A stretch of DNA of 64,000 bases. Origin: Bathymodiolus brooksi. Lineage: Eukaryota > Mollusca > Bivalvia > Mytilida > Modiolidae. This document shows positions 9,325 to 20,618 of the stretch, one piece after another (the first letter of the stretch is position 1; every line of letters begins with the position of its first letter). The stretch is from contig OY804582.1 in NCBI GenBank assembly GCA_963680875.1, positions 50,982,646 through 51,046,645 on the forward strand, given 5' to 3'. The position numbers and the translations under genes were made by a program. The notes beneath the pieces are model-generated. The model was not told where the DNA came from. It made no database searches and worked only from the letters and a program-made list of their open reading frames with translations.

Positions 9325-11136
9325 TTCTTTATTTATAGAGGGTTACACAGTTAGTTAATAACTAATCTTCCCTGAGGCCCTCATTGCCATATTTAAACAT
9401 ACATTGTAAAGTACACTATATAAAAGTTATACACAAGAAGCAATACATTGTAATAAGTATACACCAAAAAAATTAAGTAAACATTTGATGGTAATTTATG
9501 GTACACCATCATTTAAAATGAGACTTTTAACTTTTGTTTTAAATGCATTATGATAAGAAGCTTGCCGTAGCGAAAACGGTAGTTCATTCCATACCTTAGG
9601 TTCAGAGTATGTAAAAGATTTTTTAAAGAGATCAGTTTTTGCCTTTGGGATTTGTAATTTTTCACCTGAACATTTCGGAGAAAGTATGGATTTCTGTCAG
9701 ACAAGTATTGTAATTTATTTGTTGAATATACAGGTGCTTCAGTCTTAGACATTTTGAAACAAGAAGATATTTATGATATTTGATTCTCTGTTCAATAGTC
9801 ATCCATCCCAGTTGTTTAGATAGAGGTCCAAATGGTGCTATGGGAATTTGATATAATATCAATCTTGCTGTTCTTTTTTTGCAATTTAAGAATGCGATTT
9901 AGTGCATCATTAGAACAGTTTCCCCAAACAACACAGCAATAATCAATTAAAGGCAAAATATAACCTGAATACAAAAGTTGCTTTGATTCAAGATTTGAAT
10001 ATTGCTAAATTGTTGATGATATTTTAGAACAGATTTGATCAATTTGGTTTTTCCAATTTAGATTTGAGTCAATGTTGATACCAAGTAAATTTTCACAAGC
10101 TGAATGATGTAATTGTTTAAAGTTAATAGTCAAAGCTAGTTCTTCATTTTGAAATGCAAGTTTTTGCTTTGTTCCAACTATCATACATTTAGTATTATTA
10201 CAATTTATAAACATATTATTATCCTGCTACCATAATTCAATTCTATTCAAGTCTTCTTGGACTTTAGTTTGTATAGCTGAACTATTTTCCCAGAAATGTG
10301 CATTGTAGAATCATCAGCATACATATCAGTGTTGCAATTTGAAATACTTAAAGGCAGATCATCTATATATAAAATAAACAATAATGGGCCAAGTATTAAG
10401 CATTGAGGTACTCCATATTTTACTGGGAATTTATTAGAAAGAGCATTTCCAATTTGTACTTGTGTTCTATTTGTCATATAAGAATTAAAAAGAGCAAAAG
10501 ATTTTTCATTGAATTCATATATTTCAAACTTTTTGGTCAACAACATCAAAGGCCTTTTTTAGATCTAAGAGTATAACTACATTAACATTTCCATTATTCC
10601 TTTCCTCTATCCATGTATCTATTATATTGATTAAAGCAGTTTGACAGGAATGGTTTGATCTAAAACCAGATTGGGCATCATGTAGAAGATTGTATTTTAC
10701 CAAGTGCTGATGTCTTGAGATATGTTTTTCAATTACTTTGGATATAACGGGTAGTACAGATGTAGATCTGTGATTTGTAGGGATACATTGTTCTCCTGAA
10801 TTAAAAATTGGAGACACTTTTGCATTTTTTAATATGCTTGGATATATACCGCTGTCTATTATTCTGTTGAATATATTAGTTAAGGTAGACACAATAAATT
10901 GGGCACTGACTTTCAGAATCTTAGGTCCAATGTTATCAGTTCCAGTTGTTTTTGTCGAGATTTAAAAGATCCTGTAGTAATTCATTCATCTGCACTGGGG
11001 GTATAGACAATTGTGTATTTTGAGATATTTTATCATTAACAAAGTTATACAGTTTACTAAAATTTGTGGCGTCGACATATTTTCACCTTTAAGATTTTCA
11101 ATACAAGAATTAAAGAACTTGTTAAAGGTATTTGCT
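9279..11136 (-). mobile_element. 5'-truncated LINE (jockey/CR1-type), U1 copy
   Basis: Minus-strand non-LTR element whose 3' end is the (TTA)n tail at 9279-9324 and whose 5' truncation lies near 11136. The orthologous position in U2 is uninterrupted (about 24788-24840, 'tttccatatcaaatatatct' then 'tcatccaataatatg'), which shows both edges. An ATATC-like short target duplication is possible (left 'catatcaa', right 'ctatatct'). It inserted before the ~31-kb duplication because U3 has the same insertion. Confidence 0.9.
9513..11120 (-). pseudogene. LINE ORF2 reverse transcriptase remnant (U1)
   Basis: Conceptual order on the minus strand: an N-terminal approach (ANTFNKFFNSCIENLK), fingers (SILKNAKVSPIFNSGEQ), GFRSNHSCQTALI, motif A (VVILLDLKKAFDVVDQ), then after a frameshift RTQVQIGNALSN, GVPQCLILGPLLFILYIDDL, and motif C (MYADDSTMHISG). 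Thumb and C-terminal region follow (CENLLGINIDSNLNWKNQID; SEPKVWN-like end near 9600). Catalytic D and YADD residues are still readable, but several frameshifts and stops break the frame (near 10540, 10245, 10010 and 9860). RNase H and endonuclease are not present. Jockey/CR1 group is my family-level judgement. Confidence 0.85.
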
Positions 11137-11139
11137 ATA

Positions 11140-11504
11140 TCTATTGGTCGTGGTCATCCAATAATATGTGTATCACAGTTACCTGATATTATTTGAACAC
11201 GCGCGAATTTATGATTTCCATACATTCGCACTCAATTGACAATAACAGGATGTATGTTTTAATTTTTTATTTATTTAATTGTCTTTTTAATGGATTTAAG
11301 ATAATAATAACAATATTCTTTTAAATTACTATAGTATATTTTCCGATATCAATTAACAAGAAAAAAACGTAAGCTTGTATACTTGGTTATTTCTAATACT
11401 TGATATTTAATGAAAGGCACACTTGGCGATATATCAATCAGTAAACCCATTTTAAAGTTGTAGTTGGAATATGTTTTTGCAAAAATGGTATTATTGTATA
11501 CATT
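11140..11504 (+). other. Unit DNA without recognised gene
   Basis: Resumes the sequence interrupted by the LINE ('tcatccaataatatgtg', 'cagttacctgatatt') and matches 24820-24950 in U2 and 41700-42070 in U3. AT-rich; nothing coding seen. Confidence 0.6.
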
Positions 11505-11639
11505 ACTATTGAAACAAAAGAAGCTGCCCGTATTGGACATAGCAAATTTCTTTTTATGCACCTCGGCCTTCACCTGAGTAGTCAAGCTGAAAAAGAACCC
11601 GCTATGTCCAATACGGACCGCTTCTTTTGTCTCAATAGT
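11505..11639 (+). mobile_element. Hairpin MITE, ~135 bp
   Basis: Near-perfect inverted arms: 'attgaaacaaaagaagc' and 'cgtattggacatagc' on the left mirror 'gctatgtccaatacg' and 'gcttcttttgtctcaat' on the right. Flanking TA dinucleotides (11504-11505 and 11639-11640) would fit a TA target site of Tc1/mariner-like elements. No ORF of its own. U3 copy at 42071-42206; a degenerate older copy lies at 6513-6610. Confidence 0.75.
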
Positions 11640-11659
11640 ACTGTATATTTTACTTACAG

Positions 11660-13780
11660 CTATTCGCAGCCGGTGAAAAATATTAAGAAGGTATCCGATG
11701 ATTATTGTACCACCATAATCTGATATGGGATATCAGATTCCAAATAAACATCTGTGCTATTCCATTATTTAGATGAAACATATTATCTTACGACCACATC
11801 TAAGCGCTTTGGATCACAAGTTAAATGATTTATTCAATAAAATACTTTTATGTAAGCAAATAAATATTCCTGTCCATTATTGATTGCCCCTTCGTTTAGT
11901 TCATATCATGATTTCCTTGTTAGCGGGCTGGTCCTAACAGGAAAACTACTGAGCCCATGGTTCCCTGTTGCTAAGTGGAAATCATCACTCCGAAAGCTTT
12001 CCGATCGCCAACACATCTTGGTTAACTGCTACGTGTCATGTGCATCACACATGACCACATATATTTTCCGTTTGTCGTTCCGAAGCACTTGAGTTTTTGT
12101 TTTTGTTCTTGTCTTAGTGGGGCTCGTGTTGTTCATGTTGTGCATGTTGGCAACTTATATGACGTCACTAGTTGCAATGTCAGGTACCATGTCCGAGTAA
12201 AAACGACGTTCGAATTATCTCGACTCCCAATTCTTCTGTAGGGGGTTCATTTTTGTTATTGATGTTATTTGTATTGTGTTAAGTATACTGGTATCCAACA
12301 TGATCTATATAGTTTCTGTTCTTTTATCTCCATCTTTGTACTGATGTTGGTTTGTGTCATTTCAGATTTGGAATTCGTGCCTTCAGCGTGGTCTAAGCAC
12401 TTTCATTTATAAAAAAAAACAACTACCGGTGGCGTTGGTGTATGCAAATAAATTGTAGGTCTATATGCTCTAGACTTTTAAATATTTCTACTGATTCCCC
12501 GTCTACCGTATTAATAGTACTATATAAGTACTAATGTATGCATAATGATAACATAAAGGTTATCCTATTCTGTGAAATCATTATTAATCTTGGGGTTCTT
12601 ATTTTCGCGGATTTCGCGGATTTCTTGGGTCACGCAAAACTTAAAAATTGAAATCCAACTAAATAATATTTTCCCATTGACGCTTGCCTATAGTGCTTGA
12701 AACCACGAATTCAAGAACCCAAGGATCACTGCAGTTTGTAGAAATCACGAATACTGGTGCTAACGAACAAAAGTACTTTCACATTATGTAGAATTCAACA
12801 CTGTTGGTGTGTATGCTATGGAAGTTTTAAGCTATGAAACAAATACAATAATGGCGTATGAATTTCGAATCCGTTATAAATCGTAGTTTTCTGTGTAGTG
12901 TTTTGTATATCACTGTTTGCCCTTTTGTCCGTTTATCCTTTAGTCGCTTCATTGTTTGTCCTTCCACTATTTACGGCTTCTGATCAGCTCTTATGTATCT
13001 TCAAGCCTTTCTTACGTACATATTACTGATCATCTTCAGTCGGATAGGGAACATATGCCTATCATTCCTACGTAATCAGTAATAATTGTTGTAGACCTAA
13101 CTGTTGCGTAGAAACACCGAACTAAATATTATCCTCCGTCAATATCATTTCTTTCCAATAAACTTTTTATCCTGTCCATCATTTCCTTTGTGCATTATAT
13201 GCAGACTTTATACACAGGAGTTTTTCAAGGAAAATCAAACGAATCTATCCCGTTCCTTTAATTTAAGGTTTCGCTATATAGATGATTCCTATCAATACAT
13301 ATGTTTTATGATGTTGTCGATGGTATCTAATTCATTGAGCTTGAGTTAAAGGATGTCAAAGATTCAGCGAAGTCTGCTTCATACCTTGTCCTACACCTTG
13401 ACACTGATAGTGAGGACCCTTTAAGAGGGAAATTTTATGACACTATAAATAATTTCAATGTTTCCATTGTAAGCTTACTATTTATATATTTGTGTATATA
13501 TCAACATTCCAGTAGCACATGAATATGGAGTGTATATCTCTCAACTGATCGCATATTCTTGAACTTGTGGCTCATGTTATGATCTGCGTGATAGAGGGTT
13601 ACTACTGGTAATGAAGCAGCTACTGAATCAATTGTTTTTAGCGGTTAAGTTGAAGTAATCTCTTCGAATGTTTTACGGTCACCACCATGGCTTGGTTAAC
13701 CGTTACGGAATATCTGTGTTACAAATGACCAGGGATATGCTATGTTTGTTGTAATCACAATCCTGTCATTTTTTCATTCA
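11660..13780 (+). repeat. Unit module, non-coding, with mussel-type repeat
   Basis: Second internal copy of the 6.6-8.4 kb module. It has further paralogues at 20620-21850 and 24950-26040 (U2) and 42230-44350 (U3). It contains segments reading 'ggttccctgttgctaagtgg' and 'ttgtcgttccgaagcacttg' that resemble a recurrent mussel repeat. Short open frames (for example about 12780-13010) do not keep a consistent protein between copies. Confidence 0.6.
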
Positions 13781-14779
13781 TGACTCTTGACAATGTATGT
13801 TCAGAACTCACGAGTACTTGAACTTTTAAAGTATATTCTCGCAATACAACCAACAAATATACGAATCGACCTCAAGTAATCACAAATAAGACATGACATA
13901 GGTTGAACTTGGATTAAAGAAAAATAAGCATGAATCGATAGGACGCATGCCAATGCAAGTTTTTCCTTTTATATTTGTTATTTGTCATCTAATTTGGCTT
14001 TGTAAATATCATATTTGTAACAATAAAAATTAAAAATGCATCTAGTGATTATTTCATTTAAATCTACAGTTAGAGTGTATTCTCCATTACGTAACATACA
14101 GAACCTTGCTTTATCTCTGTTCTTAATTTAACCAATTCTCGAATTAGTATCTGAGACAACAAATCACAAATCAGATAAATCTAACCTGATATGTAAGGTA
14201 ATCAGAACGTACCTCACTAATTAAACGTTAGAAACAGAAGGGAAAATATATAATGGACAATCCAGAAACAATTACAAAATCTTACAGTGTTAGAGAACTA
14301 AGCTATCGTATTCATAAAAGCTTGCAGCTGTACGATTTTTAAACTTTCGAACTATCTTGCCTTCGGGATAATAAGAGTATATAGTTTCGACCTGTGTGAA
14401 AAAAGTGATGAAATAACACAATAGTTTTATTAAACATGAACATGTTTACAGAAAGATAAACAAAAGTGGGTGGTAATTGCTTGCCACGAGCGTCTTTGTG
14501 GAAAACAACACAAACATACTTTATCATAACAAATATCATAATTATCAAAAATATATATAATGTCATTTAAAGCATCTTTTCTATTTATTGCAAAGGACGT
14601 TTATTTCTTTGTTTGATAGCTAACATGGCAACTTCAAAAGCTTGTCAACTATTTTGCAGAGTATATTTGTATTTAGTTATAAATGCGGTTTTAGAATTCG
14701 AACTGTATTATTTTCTTATCGACAAGCTGGTGCTATTTGATTTTGAAGGTGTTTGCTTCATATCAATTATATCCCTAAG
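13780..14779 (+). repeat. Unit module upstream of the SINE
   Basis: Matches 26210-27430 (U2), 44350-45350 (U3) and, in rearranged form, 53280-54000 (U4). Includes the segment 'ggtggtaattgcttgccacg' that is inverted in U4. AT-rich with no recognisable coding sequence. Confidence 0.65.
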
Positions 14780-15135
14780 CCAATCGTTGGTGCAATGATA
14801 AGCGAGCTCGCCCCGAGTGATATACATCGTGGGTTCGAGTCGTGGGCGGGTCAAACCAATGGCTAGAAATTGGTATTCGCTGCTTCTAGGCTAAGTAAAC
14901 ACATTTAAGGAGAAAGCGGCGACGGGTGTCGCGGAATTATGATGATGTGTCCTGATGACCTATCTTCCCACAGACTATAGCTTTAATGAGCAAGCACAAT
15001 ATATATTAAACAAATCGTGTTCGCTTAGTAAAAACGGCCATCACCATAAGCTTAACGATCTGCAACTTATCTCGCCAAGATATTGCTGAAGAATTGCTCA
15101 TTTTTACGTTAAATAGCAATCACTCACTCACTCAT
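14780..15135 (+). mobile_element. tRNA-derived SINE (U1)
   Basis: The head looks like a tRNA-derived pol III promoter: a possible A box in 'tggtgcaatgataagcg' and a clear B box 'gggttcgagtc' at 14831-14841. A body containing 'aatggctagaaattggtatt' follows. The tail 'atattgctgaagaattgctc...gttaaatagcaatcactcactcactc' carries an ACTC repeat, as in many mollusc SINEs. The same insertion is present in U2, U3 and U4, so it predates the unit array. Confidence 0.7.
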
Positions 15136-15902
15136 TCCATAGCTCCATGATATAAACATCTGACTTATTTTGTCTTCATGTTCAGACCCTTCTACGTGGA
15201 AATCATGTTGTTCTTTTTTATGTTAACCTTCACAACACTAAAGTTCACCAAACAGGTATTAAACTGATATACAACTAAAAAGATCTAAATGTTAGCGTAT
15301 GATTCTCTCCTTCATCGGGGATAGCAAAACGAGGGTTACACTCGAATGTACCGTTTGCTAGTCCCAGGCGTCTCTGATGTATTTCTATTGCAATATACCG
15401 TTTCTGACCTTTATCAAAGACATACCAAAAAACAGAAACTTCACCCGAGACAAGATTGACTACGGATGATAGCCTGGTATCTCGATCCATCATAACCAGG
15501 CTGTCAGCAGCCTCTCTCATAAAGATCCAGTATAACTACAAGATTGGGAAGACCAATATCAAATGCGCTATTTTATTTTAGAATAATTGCTGTATTACTC
15601 GACACACACGCTCGTTTCATCGTAAACACTGTCATCTAATGTGAATATGGTTCTTGCATAGGCGAAGAAGCGAAAATGGGATAATTGTCTGCAGGTTTTA
15701 ATTCCTAGTGTAATTCTAAGGGATCAATATCAGTTATTTCTGACAATACCATTTGACACTTGAACATAATCATTAGATTGTCTGTTCCCTCTGGTTTTGT
15801 TGCTCCCAAAGACTTTTATATTATTTGACATTTTTATGTGGGCCTGCTTTATGAAGGTTATTCCAGAAACGTGTCGCACGCACTGAGTTAGATATATATG
15901 TA
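15136..15902 (+). repeat. Unit module around the exon-like ORF
   Basis: Non-coding flanks of the exon-like frame, matching 30170-30890 (U2), 45700-46460 (U3) and 54250-55500 (U4, twice). The stretch 'agacttttatattatttg' and 'atgaaggttattccagaaac' is conserved in all copies. Nothing else assigned. Confidence 0.6.
15275..15520 (-). pseudogene. Exon-like ORF with WYV-DKGQKRY core (U1)
   Basis: A minus-strand 81-codon open frame with SGEVSVFWYVFDKGQKRY, then EIHQRRLGLANGTFECNPRF and ENHTLTF. The order W-Y, R-Y, then RF.I and HTLTF is vaguely reminiscent of an Ig V-type domain, but the usual strand-B Cys is missing and I do not assign the family. Five paralogous copies exist; three remain open and two are frameshifted. 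Many differences between U1 and U4 alter residues, which argues against purifying selection. Confidence 0.45.
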
Positions 15903-16330
15903 TTTATCCTGCAATGACAGCATTTACCGACCAATATAGCCTGCCTAATATATTTTTTGATATTGGTCAGTTATAAATAGAACATTTTTTGATATTGGTC
16001 AGTTATCAATAGAACATACAAATGTAAAACGGGGCACATCGGGGGATATTGTTTTCAAATACATACATAAAATTATTTCAAATACTTTTATCATCGTCCA
16101 GTAAACGTTTATTTACGATTTAAAATTGCAGGATAAATACAATACATGTGCACTGTCGAAGCATATAGGTAAATATGTGTATTCGGCGCGAAACGCGGGA
16201 AAAGGCTCGGCGAAGCCTCGCCTTTTCCCGCGTTTCTAAGCCTCATACACATATTACCCATATGCTTCGACAGTGCACAAGTATTGTATATTTATTGTAA
16301 ATATACGATAATATTGCTTATCATAGTTTC
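15903..16330 (+). mobile_element. Foldback element with 145-bp hairpin (U1)
   Basis: Inserted relative to U2 (30.9 kb) and U4 (55.51 kb). It starts with 'tcctgcaatgacag' and has the inverse 'ttgcaggataaata' at about 16125. It contains two 'gatattggtcagttat' direct repeats. Its core is a long hairpin: arms 16141-16206 and 16220-16285 ('gcactgtcgaagcatat', 'aaacgcgggaaaaggc'), with a GC-rich tip that contrasts with the AT-rich surroundings. No ORF. U3 copy at about 46475-46890, hairpin 46705-46849. Confidence 0.7.
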
Positions 16331-18985
16331 CAACAATTTATTAAAGCGTATCGGTACAAAATGAGTTCCATATAAAATAGAGTTTAACATGACATTTCAC
16401 CCTCGGTTTTTTTGTGGGGTCCGCCTTGCTAATCTTTTTACTATTTTTCTTTGTAATGTAAATTTATGTGTCCGAGTTCCGTGTTGTGATGTCCGTTACG
16501 ATTCCCGAATTAAATGTTCAGTTCATCTTTAACTCTAGTTGCTAGTCTTATTTACGTTAGTGGTGTTTGTTTGCGGATAGTGGTGTCCAACACATATTGT
16601 GTTGTGTTTGTGTTTCGTTTGTCATCGGCGTGTGTACCCTATCAGCAAGTTTCTCTGCATTGTCCATTTTTGATTCCCCTGTCAGTATATCTCTAGTGTA
16701 TATTACACTTAGACACACGATCAAGTAAAGAAACAGCTTTTTATTGCTGTTCGTCATATTTTGTTATTTTGTTTCACGTGTATCTTCTTTTCTGTTCATT
16801 CCGTCAATTTAAACTGTGTCAATTTATGACGTTACATATTTAAAGTCGAACGCAAATTTCTTATGTACAGAAAGTACGTGTATTTTGCTTTTGTGTTTTC
16901 GTTTGTTTCATATATGTATGTAATAACTTATCTAGTTTTTATACAATAATTAACCAATGTATGACATAGCACCACACAATAAATGATACCGACTATTCCG
17001 CACTATTTCACATTGATACAGACCACATATCATACCAAATGTTTTGAAAACATATCTGCTCTTCCGATTTTTCTTGTTTATAGGCATTGGTACTTCCATT
17101 TATCTCATTTTGTTCAATTGCGAGTCTTGAATACCTTTTCTGTTTAAATATATTGTGCTTGGCGTTTGAAAATATGTGTGTAATCAAACGTTATTATCTC
17201 GTTTTACATCACTCTTATATGGTAGTCTATGTTTAACTGTAAACATTGCTCACAAATCGTGTTTTTCGATTTAAAAATAAATGACGTCTCCTCTTTGTTA
17301 GAATTTTTATTTTCTTCATTTCCTTAAATGATTGCAGACAAATAAATTATGTTTCAATATTTTTTTATGGTAACTGTTCAAATGTTAGATTGACTACAAT
17401 ATATTTATTGACAGAAATATAAAATAAACATATTAATGGCTTGCACCAGTTGTATATTATAGTGATGTGCAATATTGGTCAGTTGATTTTCTTGGGTTAA
17501 TTTTCATATTTTACCTGTATGTATGATGACCTCATGATACTCACAACACATTTGATATGGATCGAGATTCCGTGTGTTATACATGTAATACACTGATGTC
17601 ATAGTTATATTTGATTACATGTATTTGTACACAACTCGTTTAACATTTCACTAGCACATTTATATTTATTGATTTAATACCGTATTAGTAACATATCTAT
17701 GTTATTTACTGTAGTAAGATAATTTCAATCGTTTTTATTTCACCTACGCTGTATAATGTTTCCATTGTATAGACCACCACAGCATTAAAAGTTCTATATC
17801 ATTGTATTGTAGGTTTATTTATGACAGTTTTAATCTATAACTAATTATTTACGTTTATTTCTTTTTCAGTATTGGGTAAGTGTTATGTTCATTATAGTTC
17901 TTTTAATTTAATTAAATATTATAATCACTTGAAAGGAAAGTACTTGTGTATCTAATATGTTTACATTGTATATCCTACTGTGCCTGTGTAGATTATCTTA
18001 CTTATCATGACTTACACAATATATAGTATCTACATTACTGACATACAACATCCAGTATGTTATATATTGTACTAAATATCATTATGACATTGACATTATT
18101 GTAAAATATATTCGTTATCGAAAAGTAATAATAATTGCATTAGCTATGAATTATAAATTGCAATAATGTTTATATCATATAATGCATGGCAATCCAAAAC
18201 ACTGACTGCTGGGTAGATGATACCCTCGATGACTCAAATTTCACAAGTGAAAGAAAACTAAAGACCCTAGGCATCATGAGTTATATATTCCCGAGGGAGA
18301 TTAACCACAGTCTTTAATAGTACAGTATAGACGAACTGTGAACTCATTCTTTACTGTACCAGTAATTATCATCCCAAAATGAATAAGTGTAATTATTTGT
18401 TATGACGAAGTATCACACAAGTTGTTAGCTGTAATCGGATGGTCGTACCTTTTTTCACTGGGTCGACATACATGCATATGCATTTGTTTTCTTTCAACTA
18501 TCAGATGTGTCACATTTTTTTCTAACAAATGGATTATTAGCATTTTCTGTGAAAGACAGATATCAATTAAATAATTTTCCGTATCAACCACTTCAATGCA
18601 CAGCAAATTACTTCATTACCTTTTTGGGGTTTTGTTGTGTCATCATATCGCTTTACGTTCTGAGTTCCGCGTTGTGTTTCCTGTTACAATTTCCGCATAT
18701 AAACGATGTTCGGTTCGTCGTTACCACCAGTTGTTTGTAGGAGTGTTCATGTCTTTATTACGTTATATATGCTTTCTTGCGCATGGAGGTGTCCAATACA
18801 TATTGTGTTTTGTTTTTCTTAGTTTTGTGTACCTTATGCTGCCTTTTTCTCTGGATTGTCCATTGTTGATTGCCTCGTCGGTGTTCTCTAACGTTTATCT
18901 AAACAATAATTATTAAAAAAATGATTTCCTCTATGATAAACTAAACAAAAGTTATACTTATATGACATTTCATTTTCAAATCCCT
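16331..18985 (+). repeat. U2 head region
   Basis: Matches 46890-49890. Contains two unit-head modules (16470-16690 and 18650-18900) and the micro-exon candidate at 17870. No conserved ORF: the open frames at 18507-18916 are not maintained in U4. Confidence 0.6.
17825..17920 (+). other. Candidate 6-nt micro-exon (U2)
   Basis: A branch-like 'ctataactaat' and pyrimidine-rich 'tttatttctttttcag' end with AG at 17868-17869. Then come 6 nt (17870-17875, TATTGG) followed by a textbook donor GTAAGT from 17876. Both sites are conserved in U4. Length divisible by three is the only coding hint; no transcript evidence exists here. It may be a chance pair of splice-like sites. Confidence 0.3.
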
Positions 18986-18989
18986 TTTG

Positions 18990-19189
18990 AGCTAACATGT
19001 CTTACTGATAACATTACTTACATCCAGTTGTATGTCAGATCACTATGTCAGATCTAATTATCAATGTACACACATGTCTAACTGAAATCACTACTTCAAC
19101 CATGTTGTATGTCAGATCACTTTGTCAGATTTAATGATGCATGTACACACATGTCTTACTGATAACACTACTTATACCATGTTGTATGT
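18990..19189 (+). repeat. Outlying block of the 77-bp satellite (about 2.5 monomers)
   Basis: Contains monomers with 'ttactgataacattacttac', 'ttgtatgtcagatcac' and 'aatgtacacacatgtc', the same family as the array at 58.74-60.05 kb. The third monomer is cut off exactly where the LINE 3' end begins (19189/19190). This block is absent from U4. Confidence 0.85.
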
Positions 19190-20618
19190 TTCAAAGATTC
19201 AAAGATTTTATTAATTCAACTCCGGCACCAAGTACAACATGAGCAAACAAATATACATACATAAATACAAATATACATAAATATATTTAATACACACATT
19301 ATGAACTAAATTGAAAATAGAAAAAAAACACAGGGGACAGAGATGACATTTATGAAAACAATATATTTAAACCCTTTAGAAAACGTGATAAATTTGACAA
19401 TAACTCGATATGACAAAGAGACAAAATAACAGCCATATTTTCTGCGTTATTGTTTCTCAAATAATAGTTCGATATATATCTAACTCTAAGATCTATAATT
19501 TCAGGATGGGAACATATAAATCAATAGTGAAATTCGTCACCAATTAAATTTTCTGAGCATTTTGTACACTCTCTGTGATATTTACTAATATGGTATCAGC
19601 GACCAGTTGTAATTGGTAATATAATCTCGGTGTTGGTCAATGCGTAAAAGGTAGGGTTCTAAACAAAAATATTTTTTAAAGATGGAATAAAAATTACCTC
19701 TTGAAGAGTTTGCAATTTGGCTTCTCAATTTTGAACAAATTGATCTACTAAGATCTGTTTTATATTAACTTTAATCCAGTTTACATTGACAGACATCTTA
19801 TTACTAAAAATAAAACTTAGCCCAATGCTGTCAAAAATATTTTCAACATGTCTTACAAGTAACATTCGTGGTTTCCTTCATTATATAAATTAAACAATAG
19901 TCTACATATTTTTTATGATAACTTTTCAGTAGAAATTAATCTACTCCAAAAACAAAGCGTTCTAATTTTAATGCTTATGTCTAACGGATATCGTCCCAAT
20001 TCACTGTACACTAAAAAAATTGGAGTAGTAGCCCTAACATTTAGGATTCTTTTCAAAAATTGAAGGTGTACTTTCTCAATGTTGTCATTTTTTCCAATGC
20101 CCGATATTTCACATCCAACTAGTAAAATCGGTGCTACCAATCAATCGAACATCTTTAATTGAAAGTCAATTGGTAGTCGAAGGTTTCAAATTTTGTAATA
20201 GACAGCATATAACGCCTTTTGGGATTCTTCAACTAATTTCTTTTTTTGCAAAGTTAACGCTACTATAATTAACACTGTAATGAAATAAACACCCAAATAT
20301 GAATACGCATCTGTGTAATCTAACTCAATTCCGTCTAATTTAAGTTTTACCTCAGGTCTGTATTTACGCTTAGAAAAAAATGACAACTTTAGTTATACTT
20401 GTATTCCCCTCCATTTTCCAAATTGTACAGTAGTTACTAAACTCATCTAACATTGATTGCATTCCATCTAGCGATTCAGGACATAATAGGGTATAGTCTG
20501 CATATAAAATTAGGAATATTTTCATATAAATATCTAGTTGTTCATAGAACAGTGAATCTGTCATATCTAACGACGATACACCAGCAATTTCCAAATATGA
20601 TTCTGAATCACTTAGAAA
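19190..20618 (-). mobile_element. 5'-truncated LINE inserted in the satellite block (U2)
   Basis: On the minus strand its 3' end reads '...aataaaatctttgaatctttgaa', two copies of an 8-bp ATCTTTGA repeat, as in CR1-type LINE ends. The 5' edge near 20618 abuts unit DNA ('tactatataagtactaat', compare 12520). No equivalent in U1, U3 or U4. About 1.4 kb remains. Confidence 0.8.
19913..20594 (-). pseudogene. LINE RT C-terminal half, catalytic motif mutated
   Basis: Minus strand: SLFYEQLDIYMKIFLILYADYTLL, that is, motif C reading YADY instead of YADD. Then MQSMLDEFSNYC, VKLKLDGIELDY and YSYLGVYF, and after a frameshift KKKLVEESQKALYAVYYK. The end reads VHLQFLKRILNV, VYSELGRYPLDI and LCFWSRLI, the usual thumb/C-terminal signature of bivalve LINEs. 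Loss of the second catalytic Asp plus at least two frameshifts make it dead. The N-terminal RT and endonuclease are truncated. Confidence 0.85.

Larger units (their letters stand above)
1..18930 (+). repeat. Copy 1 of a ~31-kb tandem segmental duplication (collinear part)
   Basis: Position 1 corresponds to 31320, and collinearity continues to about 18.93 kb against 49.89 kb. The offset shifts from +31319 at the start to about +31265 in gag and about +30560 at the LINE because of a few indels. By eye the two copies differ at only a few percent of sites, and element lesions are shared. The left end runs off the window, so the true start of the copy is unknown. It contains unit U1 and the first part of U2. 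Confidence 0.95.

Noticed and set aside
14780..14860. Possible tRNA gene
   Set aside because: It has a B box and partial A box but no complete cloverleaf, and it continues into a SINE body with a repeat tail.
15275..15520. Assignment of the exon-like frame to an immunoglobulin V domain
   Set aside because: The W and TLTF spacing is suggestive, but the strand-B Cys and a D-x-G-x-Y-x-C end are not visible.
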